64,000 bases of DNA from Vicingaceae bacterium (lineage in GTDB: Bacteria > Bacteroidota > Bacteroidia > Flavobacteriales_E > Vicingaceae). The DNA lies in NCBI GenBank assembly GCA_019429185.1, contig JAHYJH010000004.1, forward strand, positions 1 to 64,000. Direction: 5' to 3'. How positions within the stretch are numbered: the stretch's first letter is position 1; each line of letters opens with the position of its first letter. Made by a program: the position numbers and the translations under genes. This document shows, one piece after another, positions 1-8,757 of this stretch. The notes below the pieces were generated by a model. The model worked only from the letters and a program-made list of their open reading frames with translations, was not told the origin of the DNA and ran no database searches.

Positions 1-101
1 CCCTAAAAATAAAAAAACAACCTTTTACAAAAAAATCCGTAGTACACAAACTGGAAATTAAAAATTACCAATATGCTTTAAATAAAGGAAGTTCGGGTTA
101 A
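1..101 (+). other. Possible 3' end of an upstream plus-strand gene
   Basis: A frame is open from the window edge (codons from base 3) to a TAA at 99-101, giving about 32 residues ending NYQYALNKGSSG. A strong bidirectional hairpin follows, as expected after a plus-strand gene. Another frame is open to base 61, so the assignment is weak. I recognise no family. The window contains too little of it to name. Confidence 0.3.
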
Positions 102-122
102 TTAGCTGCAACTTGGGTTAAG

Positions 123-160
123 AAAAAAGCCATTGTTTCAAATGAAACAATGGCTTTTTT
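123..160. terminator. Bidirectional intrinsic terminator
   Basis: A perfect 11-bp stem (GCCATTGTTTC / GAAACAATGGC, 129-154) with a 4-nt loop is flanked by six A on the left and six T on the right. It therefore works as a Rho-independent terminator on both strands. On the minus strand it begins inside and just after the trpS stop codon (159-161). On the plus strand it would end whatever gene enters from the left. Confidence 0.85.
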
Positions 161-1127
161 AATACCCCAATTTTTCCCTTACACGCTGCAACACAGGTTG
201 AGCTGTTTTTCTGGCTTTTTCAGCACCATTTTTTAGTTGTTCTTCTAATTCAACTAAATTGTTCATGTAATAATTGAATGTTTCTCTTTCTTTCTCAAAC
301 TTAGTGCAAATTAAATCAAACAATGCTTGTTTGGCGTGTCCAAAACCATAATTCCCACCTTCATAGTTTTGTTTCATTAACAATGTTTGCTCGGCAGTTG
401 CAATTAAACTATATAATTTGAAAACAATACAAGTTGAAGTATTTTTAGGAGCTTCAAGCGGTGTACTGTCTGTTTGTATAGACATTATTTGTTTTCTTAA
501 ACTTTTATCATCTAAAAAAATATTAATTAAATTTCCTTTCGATTTACTCATTTTTTCGCCATCTGTACCAGGAATGAGCATCGCATCCTTTTGAATGATA
601 GGTTCTGGTAAAATAAACGCTTCGCCCATTAAATGGTTAAACCTACCTGCTACATCTCGTGTCATTTCTAAATGCTGCAATTGGTCTTTTCCAACAGGAA
701 CAAAATCAGCATCATACAACAAAATATCGGCAGCCATAAGCATTGGATAGGTAAATAAACCAGCATTAACATCTTCCAGTCTATCCGATTTATCTTTAAA
801 TGAGTGAGCCAATGTTAGGCGTTGATAAGGAAAAAAACAGCTTAAATACCATGACAATTCAGCAACTTCAGCAACATCAGATTGTCTGTAAAAGACAGTA
901 GTTGCAGGATCTAAACCGCACGCCAACCAAGTAGCTGCCGTTCTGTAAGTATTATCTCTTAAAGTTTCTTTATTTTTAATTTGAGTTAACGAGTGCATAT
1001 CGGCAATAAACAAAAAAGCTTCGTTTTTAGGGTTATTAGCCATTTCTATTGCTGGAAGTATTGCTCCCAATAAATTTCCTAAGTGTGGAGTTCCTGTGCT
1101 TTGAACGCCTGTTAATATTCTTGCCAT
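159..1127 (-). CDS. trpS: Tryptophanyl-tRNA synthetase
   Basis: Class I aminoacyl-tRNA synthetase that charges tRNA-Trp in the cytoplasm. The N-terminal MARILTGVQSTGTPHLGN carries the HIGH-type signature (TPHLGN, about residues 13-18). GEKMSKSKGN around residue 193 is the KMSKS loop. At 322 residues it has the usual length for bacterial TrpS. The start ATG at 1125-1127 lies only 4 nt after a TACTTTTG promoter box, so the message may have almost no leader. The stop codon runs into a strong terminator hairpin. It is divergent from plsC, and its sequence looks like an ordinary housekeeping gene. Confidence 0.97.
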   Translation of the reverse strand: MARILTGVQSTGTPHLGNLLGAILPAIEMANNPKNEAFLFIADMHSLTQIKNKETLRDNTYRTAATWLACGLDPATTVFYRQSDVAEVAELSWYLSCFFPYQRLTLAHSFKDKSDRLEDVNAGLFTYPMLMAADILLYDADFVPVGKDQLQHLEMTRDVAGRFNHLMGEAFILPEPIIQKDAMLIPGTDGEKMSKSKGNLINIFLDDKSLRKQIMSIQTDSTPLEAPKNTSTCIVFKLYSLIATAEQTLLMKQNYEGGNYGFGHAKQALFDLICTKFEKERETFNYYMNNLVELEEQLKNGAEKARKTAQPVLQRVREKLGY

Positions 1128-1131
1128 ACAG

Positions 1132-1139
1132 CAAAAGTA
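1132..1139 (-). promoter_or_regulatory. TAnnTTTG -7 promoter element of trpS
   Basis: TACTTTTG on the minus strand matches the Bacteroidota -7 consensus TAnnTTTG. Only 4 nt separate it from the trpS ATG, so the expected transcription start falls at or next to the start codon. The -33 element was not confidently identified. Confidence 0.6.
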
Positions 1140-1203
1140 AATTTTTTTATTAGTTTTAGGAACTTTAAAATTTAATAAAAAACAATAACAACGTGCTTTT
1201 TTA

Positions 1204-1211
1204 TACTTTTG
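1204..1211 (+). promoter_or_regulatory. TAnnTTTG -7 promoter element of the plsC operon
   Basis: TACTTTTG on the plus strand, 6 nt before the ATG at 1218. It is the mirror partner of the trpS box in the divergent intergenic region 1128-1217. It argues against the upstream TTG at 1209 as the start, because that codon overlaps the promoter box. Confidence 0.6.
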
Positions 1212-1217
1212 CTATTA

Positions 1218-1967
1218 ATGAAAAAAATAAGAGAAATAGCAGGAGGTATTTGGAAACTGTATGTAATACTGTGTTTCATTGTGTTTCTATTGCTTTTTTA
1301 TCCGATATACCTTGTTTTTTTACATAAAGAAAAAAGATATAATAACGGATTTAAGTTACTCATCTATCATACTAAAATATTGATGATACTAACAGGTATT
1401 AGAGTAAATCTTAAAAACAAAGAATTTATTCAAAAAAATCAATCGTATGTAATTGTTTCTAACCACTCTTCTTATTTGGATATCGTAATTTTATATCAAA
1501 CATTTAAAAATTATTTTGTTTTTATGGCAAAGGAAGAGTTGGCAAAAGTTCCTGTGTTTAATATTTTTTTTAAAGATATGCATATTACTGTGAACAGAAA
1601 AAGTAGTGCTTCTGGCAAAAGAGCAATGGAAAGATGTGCTGTGGAACTTCAAAAAGGAAGGAGCGTTGTTATTTTTCCTGAAGGAACAATTTCTGACAAC
1701 GCCCCTAAACTACTACCATTTAAAAGTGGTGCATTTAAATTGGCAATTGAAAATCAAACACCTATCATTCCTATTACTTTTTTAGATAATTATAAGCGAT
1801 TGCAAATGGGAAAATTGTTTAGTGGCATGGCTGGTCCTGGCATTGCAAGAGCAATTATTCACCAACCTATTCCTACAAAAGGATTAACTGAAAAAGATGT
1901 AACAGCTTTACGAGATAACGTGTTTAGCATAATTAATAATCAACTTTTAGACGATGAGCATAGATAA
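1218..1967 (+). CDS. plsC: 1-acyl-sn-glycerol-3-phosphate acyltransferase (PlsC/LPLAT family)
   Basis: Membrane-bound acyltransferase that makes phosphatidic acid from lysophosphatidic acid. An N-terminal hydrophobic helix (residues about 12-35) is followed by the family signature NHSSYLD (H-x4-D, about residues 82-87) and by FPEGT (about 153-157), which belong to the active site and the glycerophosphate site. Length is about 250 residues, normal for the family. I prefer the ATG at 1218 (MKKIREIAG) to an in-frame TTG at 1209 that sits inside the promoter box. The 3' end overlaps gatC by 14 nt, so the two are probably translationally coupled. Confidence 0.9.
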   Translation: MKKIREIAGGIWKLYVILCFIVFLLLFYPIYLVFLHKEKRYNNGFKLLIYHTKILMILTGIRVNLKNKEFIQKNQSYVIVSNHSSYLDIVILYQTFKNYFVFMAKEELAKVPVFNIFFKDMHITVNRKSSASGKRAMERCAVELQKGRSVVIFPEGTISDNAPKLLPFKSGAFKLAIENQTPIIPITFLDNYKRLQMGKLFSGMAGPGIARAIIHQPIPTKGLTEKDVTALRDNVFSIINNQLLDDEHR

Positions 1968-2244
1968 AAAAACAGTTCAAAAATTAGCTGCTTTAGCAAA
2001 ATTAGAATTTGATGAAACAACCGAGATTTCAATTCAAACGGATTTAACTAGAATGTTAAACTTTGTAAATAAATTAAATGAAGTTGATACCAATGGAATT
2101 GAGCCGCTTGTTTATATGTTGGACGAAAAACCAACATTAAGAGAAGATGTTGTTATACAAACGATTACACAGCAAGAAGCCCTTAAAAATGCTCCGGATA
2201 AGGATACGGATTTTATTAAAGTACCTAAAGTTATTAAACGATAA
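1954..2244 (+). CDS. gatC: Asp-tRNA(Asn)/Glu-tRNA(Gln) amidotransferase subunit C
   Basis: Small subunit of the GatCAB amidotransferase, which converts misacylated Glu-tRNA(Gln) and Asp-tRNA(Asn). The 96-residue length and the course of the sequence fit GatC: MSIDKKTVQKLAALAKLEF, then EVDTNGIEPLVYML, then LREDVV and a C-terminal FIKVPKVIKR. It overlaps the 3' end of plsC and is followed after 3 nt by a membrane protein gene. gatA and gatB are not in the window, which is common because these genes are often scattered in this phylum. Confidence 0.93.
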   Translation: MSIDKKTVQKLAALAKLEFDETTEISIQTDLTRMLNFVNKLNEVDTNGIEPLVYMLDEKPTLREDVVIQTITQQEALKNAPDKDTDFIKVPKVIKR

Positions 2245-2247
2245 ACA

Positions 2248-3741
2248 TTGTTTGAATTTATTCTGCCAATTGTATTTTTTTTAACCTTTTGCTATATCAT
2301 TTATAAGCATTCATTTTTTCATTTTTCGTTTCTTAAAAAAAGGTTGTTGCCTTTAATTTTTACAGTTAAAGTAGCTGTAGCCTTGGTTTTTTTTCTGTTA
2401 TATACTTTCTATTATCAAGACAGGTCAACCGCTGATATTTTTAAGTTTTTTGATGATAGCGTTGTTTTGTTTAATCTTTTTCATGAAAGCCCTTCTGATT
2501 TTTTTAGATTAATTTTTGACGGTGAAACTTCTCTTATTCAAGAGGCTTATACCAATAAATTGAATTTTTGGGTTAACTCCAATCCCAACGAACTTTATAA
2601 TGATAGTAGATTAATGATTAAGTTGAATGCCCTTTTGCATTTGGTTTCTTTTGGTTATTATGGGGTTCACTTAGTAGTATTTACTTTTTTATCGTTTGTA
2701 GGATTTACTTTTTTGTACAACGCTTTTGAACGGTTTTTTGAGCATAAAAAATTATTACTTTTAGTGGTATTTTTTGTTCCATCAGTAATGTTTTGGTCAA
2801 CAGGAGTAAGCAAAGAAAGTGTTTTGTTCTTTGGGTTAGGCTTATTTTTGTATGCCTATTTTAACTTTATTCACGTTTTTCAATCGGTAAAACATATTTT
2901 TCTTTTATTGCTTTCAACACTAATCATGTTAAGCATCAAGCCGTATCTGTTTTTGCTTATAATTCCAGCATTACTCATTTATTTTATAGTAGAAAAATAC
3001 CAATGGAAACGTGTTTTGTTAAGCTATTTTTTAAGCTATTTTGTTGTTGTTTTAATCGGGATTTCTGTTGGAGCATTATTCCCAAAATTCAGCATTATCA
3101 ATCAAATTGCTACTAAACAAAACAACTTTGTTAATATGACCCAGGGTGGAGTTTATATGCATAATGATAAAGGCGAAATTCGGATTCCGTATGAAAATAA
3201 AGCATCAATTATTTTCATAAATGATACACATTGTAAACTTCCTAAAAAAACGCCTATAGAATTTAGAGAGAAAGGTAGTAATAACTTTGTACCTATTATT
3301 TATAATGATGATACAACGGTTTTTAATATAACTTTTAATCAACCTGCATCAGGAAGTTTAATTCATACAAATAAATTGGATGGAAATGTTGTTTCATTTG
3401 CTTTACACCTACCAAGAGCGTTGTATTATGCCCTATTTAAACCTTTTTTGTTTTCGTCCAAAAATCCTTTGCTTTTAGTAAGTGGAATTGAAAACTTTTT
3501 TATTTTAGTATTAATATTGTTAGCTATTTTGTTTCGCAAAAAGCAATTCAACAGCAATTTAGTAGTTTTTGGGTTTACTTCTGCTTTATTAATTTTCGTT
3601 TTTGTAGGGCTAACAACTCCAGTTATGGGAGCTTTGGTAAGATATAAAATACCAGGATTGTTGTTTTTAATGGTTGGACTATTATGCTTATTAGATAATG
3701 AAAAATTACTTACTTTACTAAGAGCGAAAGTTAAAAAGTAA
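2248..3741 (+). CDS. Multi-pass integral membrane protein, polysaccharide-polymerase-like
   Basis: 497 residues with roughly ten hydrophobic segments and a soluble loop in the middle (about residues 290-375). The stretch PSVMFWSTGVSKES around residue 177 resembles the PSxxFWSSGxxKE pattern of uncharacterised Bacteroidota envelope proteins that look like O-antigen or EPS polymerases. That resemblance is from memory and does not fix a substrate. It starts with TTG 3 nt after gatC, so it belongs to the plsC-gatC transcript. Its 3' end overlaps the convergent phosphatase gene by 11 bp. Confidence 0.65.
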   Translation: MFEFILPIVFFLTFCYIIYKHSFFHFSFLKKRLLPLIFTVKVAVALVFFLLYTFYYQDRSTADIFKFFDDSVVLFNLFHESPSDFFRLIFDGETSLIQEAYTNKLNFWVNSNPNELYNDSRLMIKLNALLHLVSFGYYGVHLVVFTFLSFVGFTFLYNAFERFFEHKKLLLLVVFFVPSVMFWSTGVSKESVLFFGLGLFLYAYFNFIHVFQSVKHIFLLLLSTLIMLSIKPYLFLLIIPALLIYFIVEKYQWKRVLLSYFLSYFVVVLIGISVGALFPKFSIINQIATKQNNFVNMTQGGVYMHNDKGEIRIPYENKASIIFINDTHCKLPKKTPIEFREKGSNNFVPIIYNDDTTVFNITFNQPASGSLIHTNKLDGNVVSFALHLPRALYYALFKPFLFSSKNPLLLVSGIENFFILVLILLAILFRKKQFNSNLVVFGFTSALLIFVFVGLTTPVMGALVRYKIPGLLFLMVGLLCLLDNEKLLTLLRAKVKK

Positions 3742-5488
3742 CACTCAATAAACAAACATCATCAACTTGTTCTTGATCTTTTTTCCAATCTTTAAATAGT
3801 TGTTGGAGTTGATTTTTTTGTTTGTTCATAGATGTAGGATGAATTTCCATGAGCCAATTTTTCAATCCTTTCCATTTCAATTTCTTACCTCTTTCTCCTC
3901 CAAATTGATCGGGTAACCCATCTGTAGAAAGATAAATAGTATTTCCTTTTTTAATAAGCACTTCATGCTCAATAAATTCTGCCTTCTTTTCATAGAGCGA
4001 ATAACCAATGGATGATTTTGTTCCTTTAATTTCCATCAACTCACTGTTTGATGCTATGAATAGGGAATGATTTGCCCCAGCAAATTGCAGGGAATGATTT
4101 GTTTTGTCCCAGCAACAGATTCCTATATCAAAACCATCACTTATTGCAGATTCTGATTTTTTAAACTGGTTAATCATTGCTTTGTTGAGTGTAGTTAATA
4201 TTTTTTTTGGAGAAGTCATTTTATGCTCCAACACCACTTTGTTTAATAAATTAAAGGCTATTAAACTCACAAAAGCACCAGGAACACCATGTCCAGTACA
4301 ATCTATTATTGCAAACACTACTTTATTTCCAATATTTTCTACCCAATAAAAATCGCCACTAACAATATCTTTGGGTTGATAGAAAACAAAATAATTTTCT
4401 AAGTACGTGTTGAGTTTGTTTTCGTTTGGCAATATTGCCAATTGTATTCGCTTAGCATAATGAATACTATCCGTAATAGCAATATTTTTAATTTCTATTT
4501 CATTACGCTGAATTTCAATTTGATTAAATGCGTGTGTTAGTTGTTTGTTTTTCTTTTTTATTTCTTCGGTTTCGGATGTAATCGCTTTGAGTTGAAATTC
4601 AAATTCAATCTTTTTTAATTTTTGTGCACTGTTTTCTTTCTCTAATTCATCTCTATATTGATTATGAAGATTGAGATAGTAAAATGCTTTTTCAAAATTT
4701 GTAAGGTTATTATAGACTTTCGCAAGTAAGTTAAAAAGCGGAATTTGCTCTTTTTTAGATTTTTTATTCTTAGCAATATCCAATGCATATTCAAGTACTT
4801 CGAGTGCCTTACTATTTTCCCCTTGAGTAATAAAAATATCAGCTTTCATCGCACTAGAAGCTACAATTATTTGCCAATAGTTGCTTTCAATACCGTAGTT
4901 TAGTCCTTTTTTAAAATAAATAAGGGCTTGTTCAAATTCTTTCTTAAAGAAATGAACTTCTCCAATATTGTGGTTAACAATTGCTTTGGTGTGCGTGGTT
5001 AAATCTGGAAATGTTAAACAAATATTAAAATAACGAAGGGCATTTTCATAATTACCCATTACAGTATAGGTATCACCAATATTATTATAGGTACTGAGTT
5101 GCCCCTTAATATCATTTGCTTTTTCTCTGAGAGCCAAGCACTCTAAATTACACTCCAACCGTTTATGATAGTCTTTTAAAAAATTATAAACTCCTCCCAA
5201 CATATTTAAACAATCTGCTTCACCTTTATAATTATTAGTCGATTGATACAATTCCCTTGCATATAGTGCAGCTTTCATCGTTTCTGCATAGTTAGATGCA
5301 TTGGAATAGCAAAGAGCAATTTGTTTTAAGCTATCAGCTAATCCTTTGGTATTGAAATGTTCTAATGCTATTTTTTCTGCATCATGAGCTAAATCAATAG
5401 CAGCAATTGGATTGTCTTCCATTAGATTAGAAGACTGTGTTAAAAGGGAGGTAATGTTATTGGTTATATTTTCCAAACGATAAAACAA
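3731..5488 (-). CDS. TPR-containing SpoIIE/RsbU-type serine phosphatase
   Basis: Residues about 30-300 are degenerate TPR repeats (pattern KALEVLEYALDIAKN, KAFYYLNLHNQYRDE). A charged coiled coil follows at about 285-345, then a PP2C-like SpoIIE domain to the C-terminus. Metal-binding motifs are IVSGDFYW (about residue 373), DCTGHGVPGAF (about 397), STDGLPDQFGG and the terminal QVDDVCLL. Such proteins dephosphorylate anti-anti-sigma factors or related regulators. No partner lies nearby. No ATG is available near the 5' end; TTG at 5486-5488 fits, about 14 nt after a TACTTTTG box. No signal peptide is visible, so it is probably cytoplasmic. Confidence 0.88.
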   Translation of the reverse strand: MFYRLENITNNITSLLTQSSNLMEDNPIAAIDLAHDAEKIALEHFNTKGLADSLKQIALCYSNASNYAETMKAALYARELYQSTNNYKGEADCLNMLGGVYNFLKDYHKRLECNLECLALREKANDIKGQLSTYNNIGDTYTVMGNYENALRYFNICLTFPDLTTHTKAIVNHNIGEVHFFKKEFEQALIYFKKGLNYGIESNYWQIIVASSAMKADIFITQGENSKALEVLEYALDIAKNKKSKKEQIPLFNLLAKVYNNLTNFEKAFYYLNLHNQYRDELEKENSAQKLKKIEFEFQLKAITSETEEIKKKNKQLTHAFNQIEIQRNEIEIKNIAITDSIHYAKRIQLAILPNENKLNTYLENYFVFYQPKDIVSGDFYWVENIGNKVVFAIIDCTGHGVPGAFVSLIAFNLLNKVVLEHKMTSPKKILTTLNKAMINQFKKSESAISDGFDIGICCWDKTNHSLQFAGANHSLFIASNSELMEIKGTKSSIGYSLYEKKAEFIEHEVLIKKGNTIYLSTDGLPDQFGGERGKKLKWKGLKNWLMEIHPTSMNKQKNQLQQLFKDWKKDQEQVDDVCLLSVTF

Positions 5489-5502
5489 ATAATTTTCAGT
5501 TG

Positions 5503-5510
5503 CAAAAGTA
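5503..5510 (-). promoter_or_regulatory. TAnnTTTG -7 element of the TPR/SpoIIE gene
   Basis: TACTTTTG on the minus strand, 14 nt before the TTG start. The rest of the divergent gap (5511-5742) holds a weak 79-codon ORF that I do not accept as a gene, and no other clear signal. Confidence 0.5.
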
Positions 5511-5742
5511 ACATCAAAAACTTAATACTGAAACAAAATAAATATACATTCAACAATTGTTGTTATTAAAATGAGAATAAAAATTATGTTAACAAGGAAT
5601 ATAGCTGGCATTTTTACGTTAAATTCGTGATTAAAATTTAACGATATGAAATAGCCACGAACTGAAGCACACAACAAGTGATGAAGATAATATGGCGTCC
5701 GCTTTAGGCAGATGACTGATTTAAAACAATAAATATCTAAAT

Positions 5743-7521
5743 ATGAATATTCGATTAGCAATACTTTTTATTTTACTTAATACTACTATTTATGCTCAAT
5801 TGCATACCTATAAATGGACTAATGGCAATAAAAAAGCAGAAGGAGAAATTAAAGATGGATTGGAACAAGGTAAATGGACTTTTTGGAGTAAAGAAGGAGT
5901 TATTCAGCAAGAAGTAACTTATAAGGATGGAGAATTTAACGGAGAATATGTGAATTACAATGAACAAGGTAAAAAAATTGAACAAGGCAACTTTTTGCGT
6001 TCCATGAAACATGGAGCTTGTAAATCTTGGTATGAGAATGGGCAATTGGAACTAATAGGATTTAATAAAATTGGCTATAAAGATAGTTTGTGGACGTTTT
6101 TTTATCCATCAGGAAATAAAATGGAAGAAGGACATTATAAACGAGACGAACGTGTGGGAACTTGGGTTAGTTGGCATGAAAATAAACAACAAAAAAGTTT
6201 AATTTCATTTGAAGATAACAAAGAAATTCTTCAAAGTTTTTGGGATGAAAAAGGCAATCAATTAGTATCTAATGGCAATGGAAAATACATGGATTACTAC
6301 CCAAATAAAAAGCTAAAAATGGAGGGTTCTTACCTTAATGGGCAAAAAAATGGATTGTGGATTGAATATAATGAAGATGCAACTAAAACAGCTCAAGGAA
6401 ATTATTTAAAAGGTATTAGAAATGGAGTTTGGCAATTTTATTATGATAATGGACAAATTCGGTTCAAAGGAAATTTTAAAAATGGATTAAATGATGGACT
6501 TTGGGAATACTGGTATGAAAATGGTCAAAAATTAAAAGAAATTAATTTTTTAAATGGTAGCGAAGAAGGTATTTACAAAGAGTGGTTTGAAAATGGAAAA
6601 TTGAGTGCTGAAGGAAGTTATAAGCTCGGAAAAAAAGAGGGAAAGTGGACGTACTGGCTCGAAAATGGAAACATTGATTTTGTTGGGCATTTCAGCAATG
6701 AGTTGAAAGATGGTTTATGGACGTTTTATGATTCAAAAGCAAACAAAAGTTATGAAGGATATTATAAAAACGATAAAAAAGAGGGAAAGTGGACGTATTG
6801 GTATCCCAACGGAGCAATATGGAAAACGGGAAGCTATAAAGAAAACCTTAAACACGACCAATGGAATTTCTATTCTGAACAAAAGCAATTGGTAATGCAA
6901 GGAAATTTTTTGAATGGCAAAGAAGAAGGCGAATGGAAATCATGGTACGATTCGGGAGAGAAAAAAGACATTGGAAATTATACTAATGGGTTGATGAATG
7001 GAAAATGGGAAGGTTGGTATATGAACGGACAAAAAGATTACAGCGGATATTACAAACAAGCTTTAAAAGATGGTATTTGGGAACATTGGTACGAAAACGG
7101 AAAACAAGAGTTATTAGAAACCTATTTGGTAAAACCTGAAATTAAAAAGAAATTTTATAAGGATAAAAATAATAAGTTTATGGAAGTGGATGATAGTCGC
7201 CTTATTTCTGTAAAACAAGGGATGTATTATGAATGGTTTGAAAACGGAAAACCTAAAACAGAAGGTGAATTCAATGATAACCAACAAGATGGAAAATGGA
7301 CTTATTTCTACGAAAATGGCAATAAAATGTATGAACAAACCTTGGTTAAAGGAAGACAAGAAGGAAAAGTTACCTCATGGTATGCCATTGGTACGCTAGA
7401 AAGTGAAAAAGAATACAAAAATGGGCAAGCTCATGGAAAATGGGTGTTTTATGCCAAACAAGCTGGCAAAGTATTAAAAACAGCTTATTATAAAGAAGGA
7501 AAGAAAATTAAAGAAGAGTAA
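5743..7521 (+). CDS. Secreted MORN-variant (YwqK-like) repeat protein
   Basis: A signal peptide (MNIRLAILFILLNTTIYAQ) precedes about 24 repeats of roughly 22-24 residues with the core G-x-W-x-x-W-Y-x-N-G-x-x-x-x-x-G-x-Y/F. Examples are GKWTFWSKEG, GLWEYWYENGQ and GKWTYWYPNGA. The family (MORN_2, 'toxin-antitoxin system YwqK family antitoxin') forms extended beta-hairpin arrays, and the antitoxin name comes from one distant member. The repeats fill the whole mature protein. It is probably periplasmic or surface-exposed and may bind a partner. A short gap in the pattern at about residues 466-490 (EIKKKFYKDKNNK) separates two repeat blocks. Confidence 0.8.
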   Translation: MNIRLAILFILLNTTIYAQLHTYKWTNGNKKAEGEIKDGLEQGKWTFWSKEGVIQQEVTYKDGEFNGEYVNYNEQGKKIEQGNFLRSMKHGACKSWYENGQLELIGFNKIGYKDSLWTFFYPSGNKMEEGHYKRDERVGTWVSWHENKQQKSLISFEDNKEILQSFWDEKGNQLVSNGNGKYMDYYPNKKLKMEGSYLNGQKNGLWIEYNEDATKTAQGNYLKGIRNGVWQFYYDNGQIRFKGNFKNGLNDGLWEYWYENGQKLKEINFLNGSEEGIYKEWFENGKLSAEGSYKLGKKEGKWTYWLENGNIDFVGHFSNELKDGLWTFYDSKANKSYEGYYKNDKKEGKWTYWYPNGAIWKTGSYKENLKHDQWNFYSEQKQLVMQGNFLNGKEEGEWKSWYDSGEKKDIGNYTNGLMNGKWEGWYMNGQKDYSGYYKQALKDGIWEHWYENGKQELLETYLVKPEIKKKFYKDKNNKFMEVDDSRLISVKQGMYYEWFENGKPKTEGEFNDNQQDGKWTYFYENGNKMYEQTLVKGRQEGKVTSWYAIGTLESEKEYKNGQAHGKWVFYAKQAGKVLKTAYYKEGKKIKEE

Positions 7522-7535
7522 TTATAACAACTGCT

Positions 7536-8747
7536 TCATCCCATTAATGAAATTTCAGTAACAACATTTTTTTGTTTCAAGCATTTTATAGCTTGTTCAA
7601 TTCCTGAAATGGTAAGTGGGTACATTCTATTGTTCATTACTTTCTTAATCATCCCAATAGACTCGGTGTATTGCCAGTCGTTTTCGGCAACAGGGTTTAG
7701 CCAAACGAAGTAGGGAAAATGTTCTTTTATTCTATTAAGCCATGTTATTCCAGCTTCTTCATTGTAATGTTCAACACTACCGTTTTTATAAAAAATTTCG
7801 TAGGGCGACATGGATGCATCACCAATAAAAATTATTTTGTAATCTTCATTATACGTGTTCAAAATTTCATCTGTAGGAATTTTTTCGTGCCATCTTCTAG
7901 CATTATCTTTCCATAAGAATTCATAAATACAATTATGAAAATAATAAAATGAAAGGTGTTTAAACTCATATTTTGCAGCTGAAAATAATTGAGAACATAG
8001 CTCTATATGGTCGTCCATTGATCCTCCAATATCAAAAAACAACAATACTTTTACTGTATTTTTTTTTGATGGCACCATTTCCACTTCCAACATTCCTGCA
8101 TTTTTTGAAGTTTTTATAATGGTTTTATCCAAATCTAACTCTTCAGCTTTTCCTTCTCTGCTTAATATCCGTAATTTTTTTAATGCCATTTTCATGTTTC
8201 TGGTTTCCAGCTCCACTTCTTCATTAAGATTTTGAAAACTTCTTTTATCCCATACTTTTATAGCTTTTCGGTGTCGGCTTTCGTCTTGCCCTATTCTTAT
8301 TCCTTCGGGATTATATCCGTAGGCTCCAAATGGAGAAACTCCTCCTGTACCTATCCACTTACCTCCTCCTTGATGTCTTTCTTTTTGTTCTTTAAGTAAT
8401 TCTTTTAATCGTTCTAAAATTTTATCTAAATCTCCAAACGATTTTATCTTTTCCATTTCTTCTTTTGAAAGAAATTTCTCTCCATTTTTTCTCAGCCATT
8501 CTTCGGGGATGTTTAAAACATCTTCGGTAGAAATGGTTTCAATTCCTTTAAAGTATAAACCAAAAAGTTGATCAAATGTATCTAAATGGATTTCATTTTT
8601 CACTAAAACCGAACGACATAAAAAGTAAAAATCATCTATATTGTATGATGTAATTTCTTGATTTAGAGCTTCCAATAAATCAAAATACTCTTTTATGCTT
8701 ATCGGAATTTTGTTGTTTTTTAGTAATAAAAAGAAATCAATAAACAT
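7536..8747 (-). CDS. CoxE-like VWA domain protein
   Basis: 403 residues. The N-terminal half is helical and charged (DLDKILERLKELLKEQKERH). The C-terminal half is a von Willebrand A fold beginning KVLLFFDIGGSMDDH (about residue 238). The MIDAS metal motif DxSxS reads D-I-G-G-S, so one of its two serines is a glycine. This is the CoxE/DUF444-like group that works with MoxR ATPases in metalloenzyme maturation or membrane-complex assembly. It starts 10 nt downstream of the MoxR gene, which forms a two-gene operon with it. The client protein is unknown. Confidence 0.85.
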   Translation of the reverse strand: MFIDFFLLLKNNKIPISIKEYFDLLEALNQEITSYNIDDFYFLCRSVLVKNEIHLDTFDQLFGLYFKGIETISTEDVLNIPEEWLRKNGEKFLSKEEMEKIKSFGDLDKILERLKELLKEQKERHQGGGKWIGTGGVSPFGAYGYNPEGIRIGQDESRHRKAIKVWDKRSFQNLNEEVELETRNMKMALKKLRILSREGKAEELDLDKTIIKTSKNAGMLEVEMVPSKKNTVKVLLFFDIGGSMDDHIELCSQLFSAAKYEFKHLSFYYFHNCIYEFLWKDNARRWHEKIPTDEILNTYNEDYKIIFIGDASMSPYEIFYKNGSVEHYNEEAGITWLNRIKEHFPYFVWLNPVAENDWQYTESIGMIKKVMNNRMYPLTISGIEQAIKCLKQKNVVTEISLMG

Positions 8748-8757
8748 GGGATAGAGG

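Noticed and set aside
5640-5715. Possible mobile-element remnant before the MORN-type gene
   Set aside because: The base composition differs from its surroundings, but I could find no inverted ends, no repeats and no match elsewhere in the window.
5522-5761. 79-codon minus-strand ORF in the gap before the MORN-type gene
   Set aside because: It overlaps the MORN gene start, has no recognisable domain, and its composition is that of AT-rich intergenic DNA.
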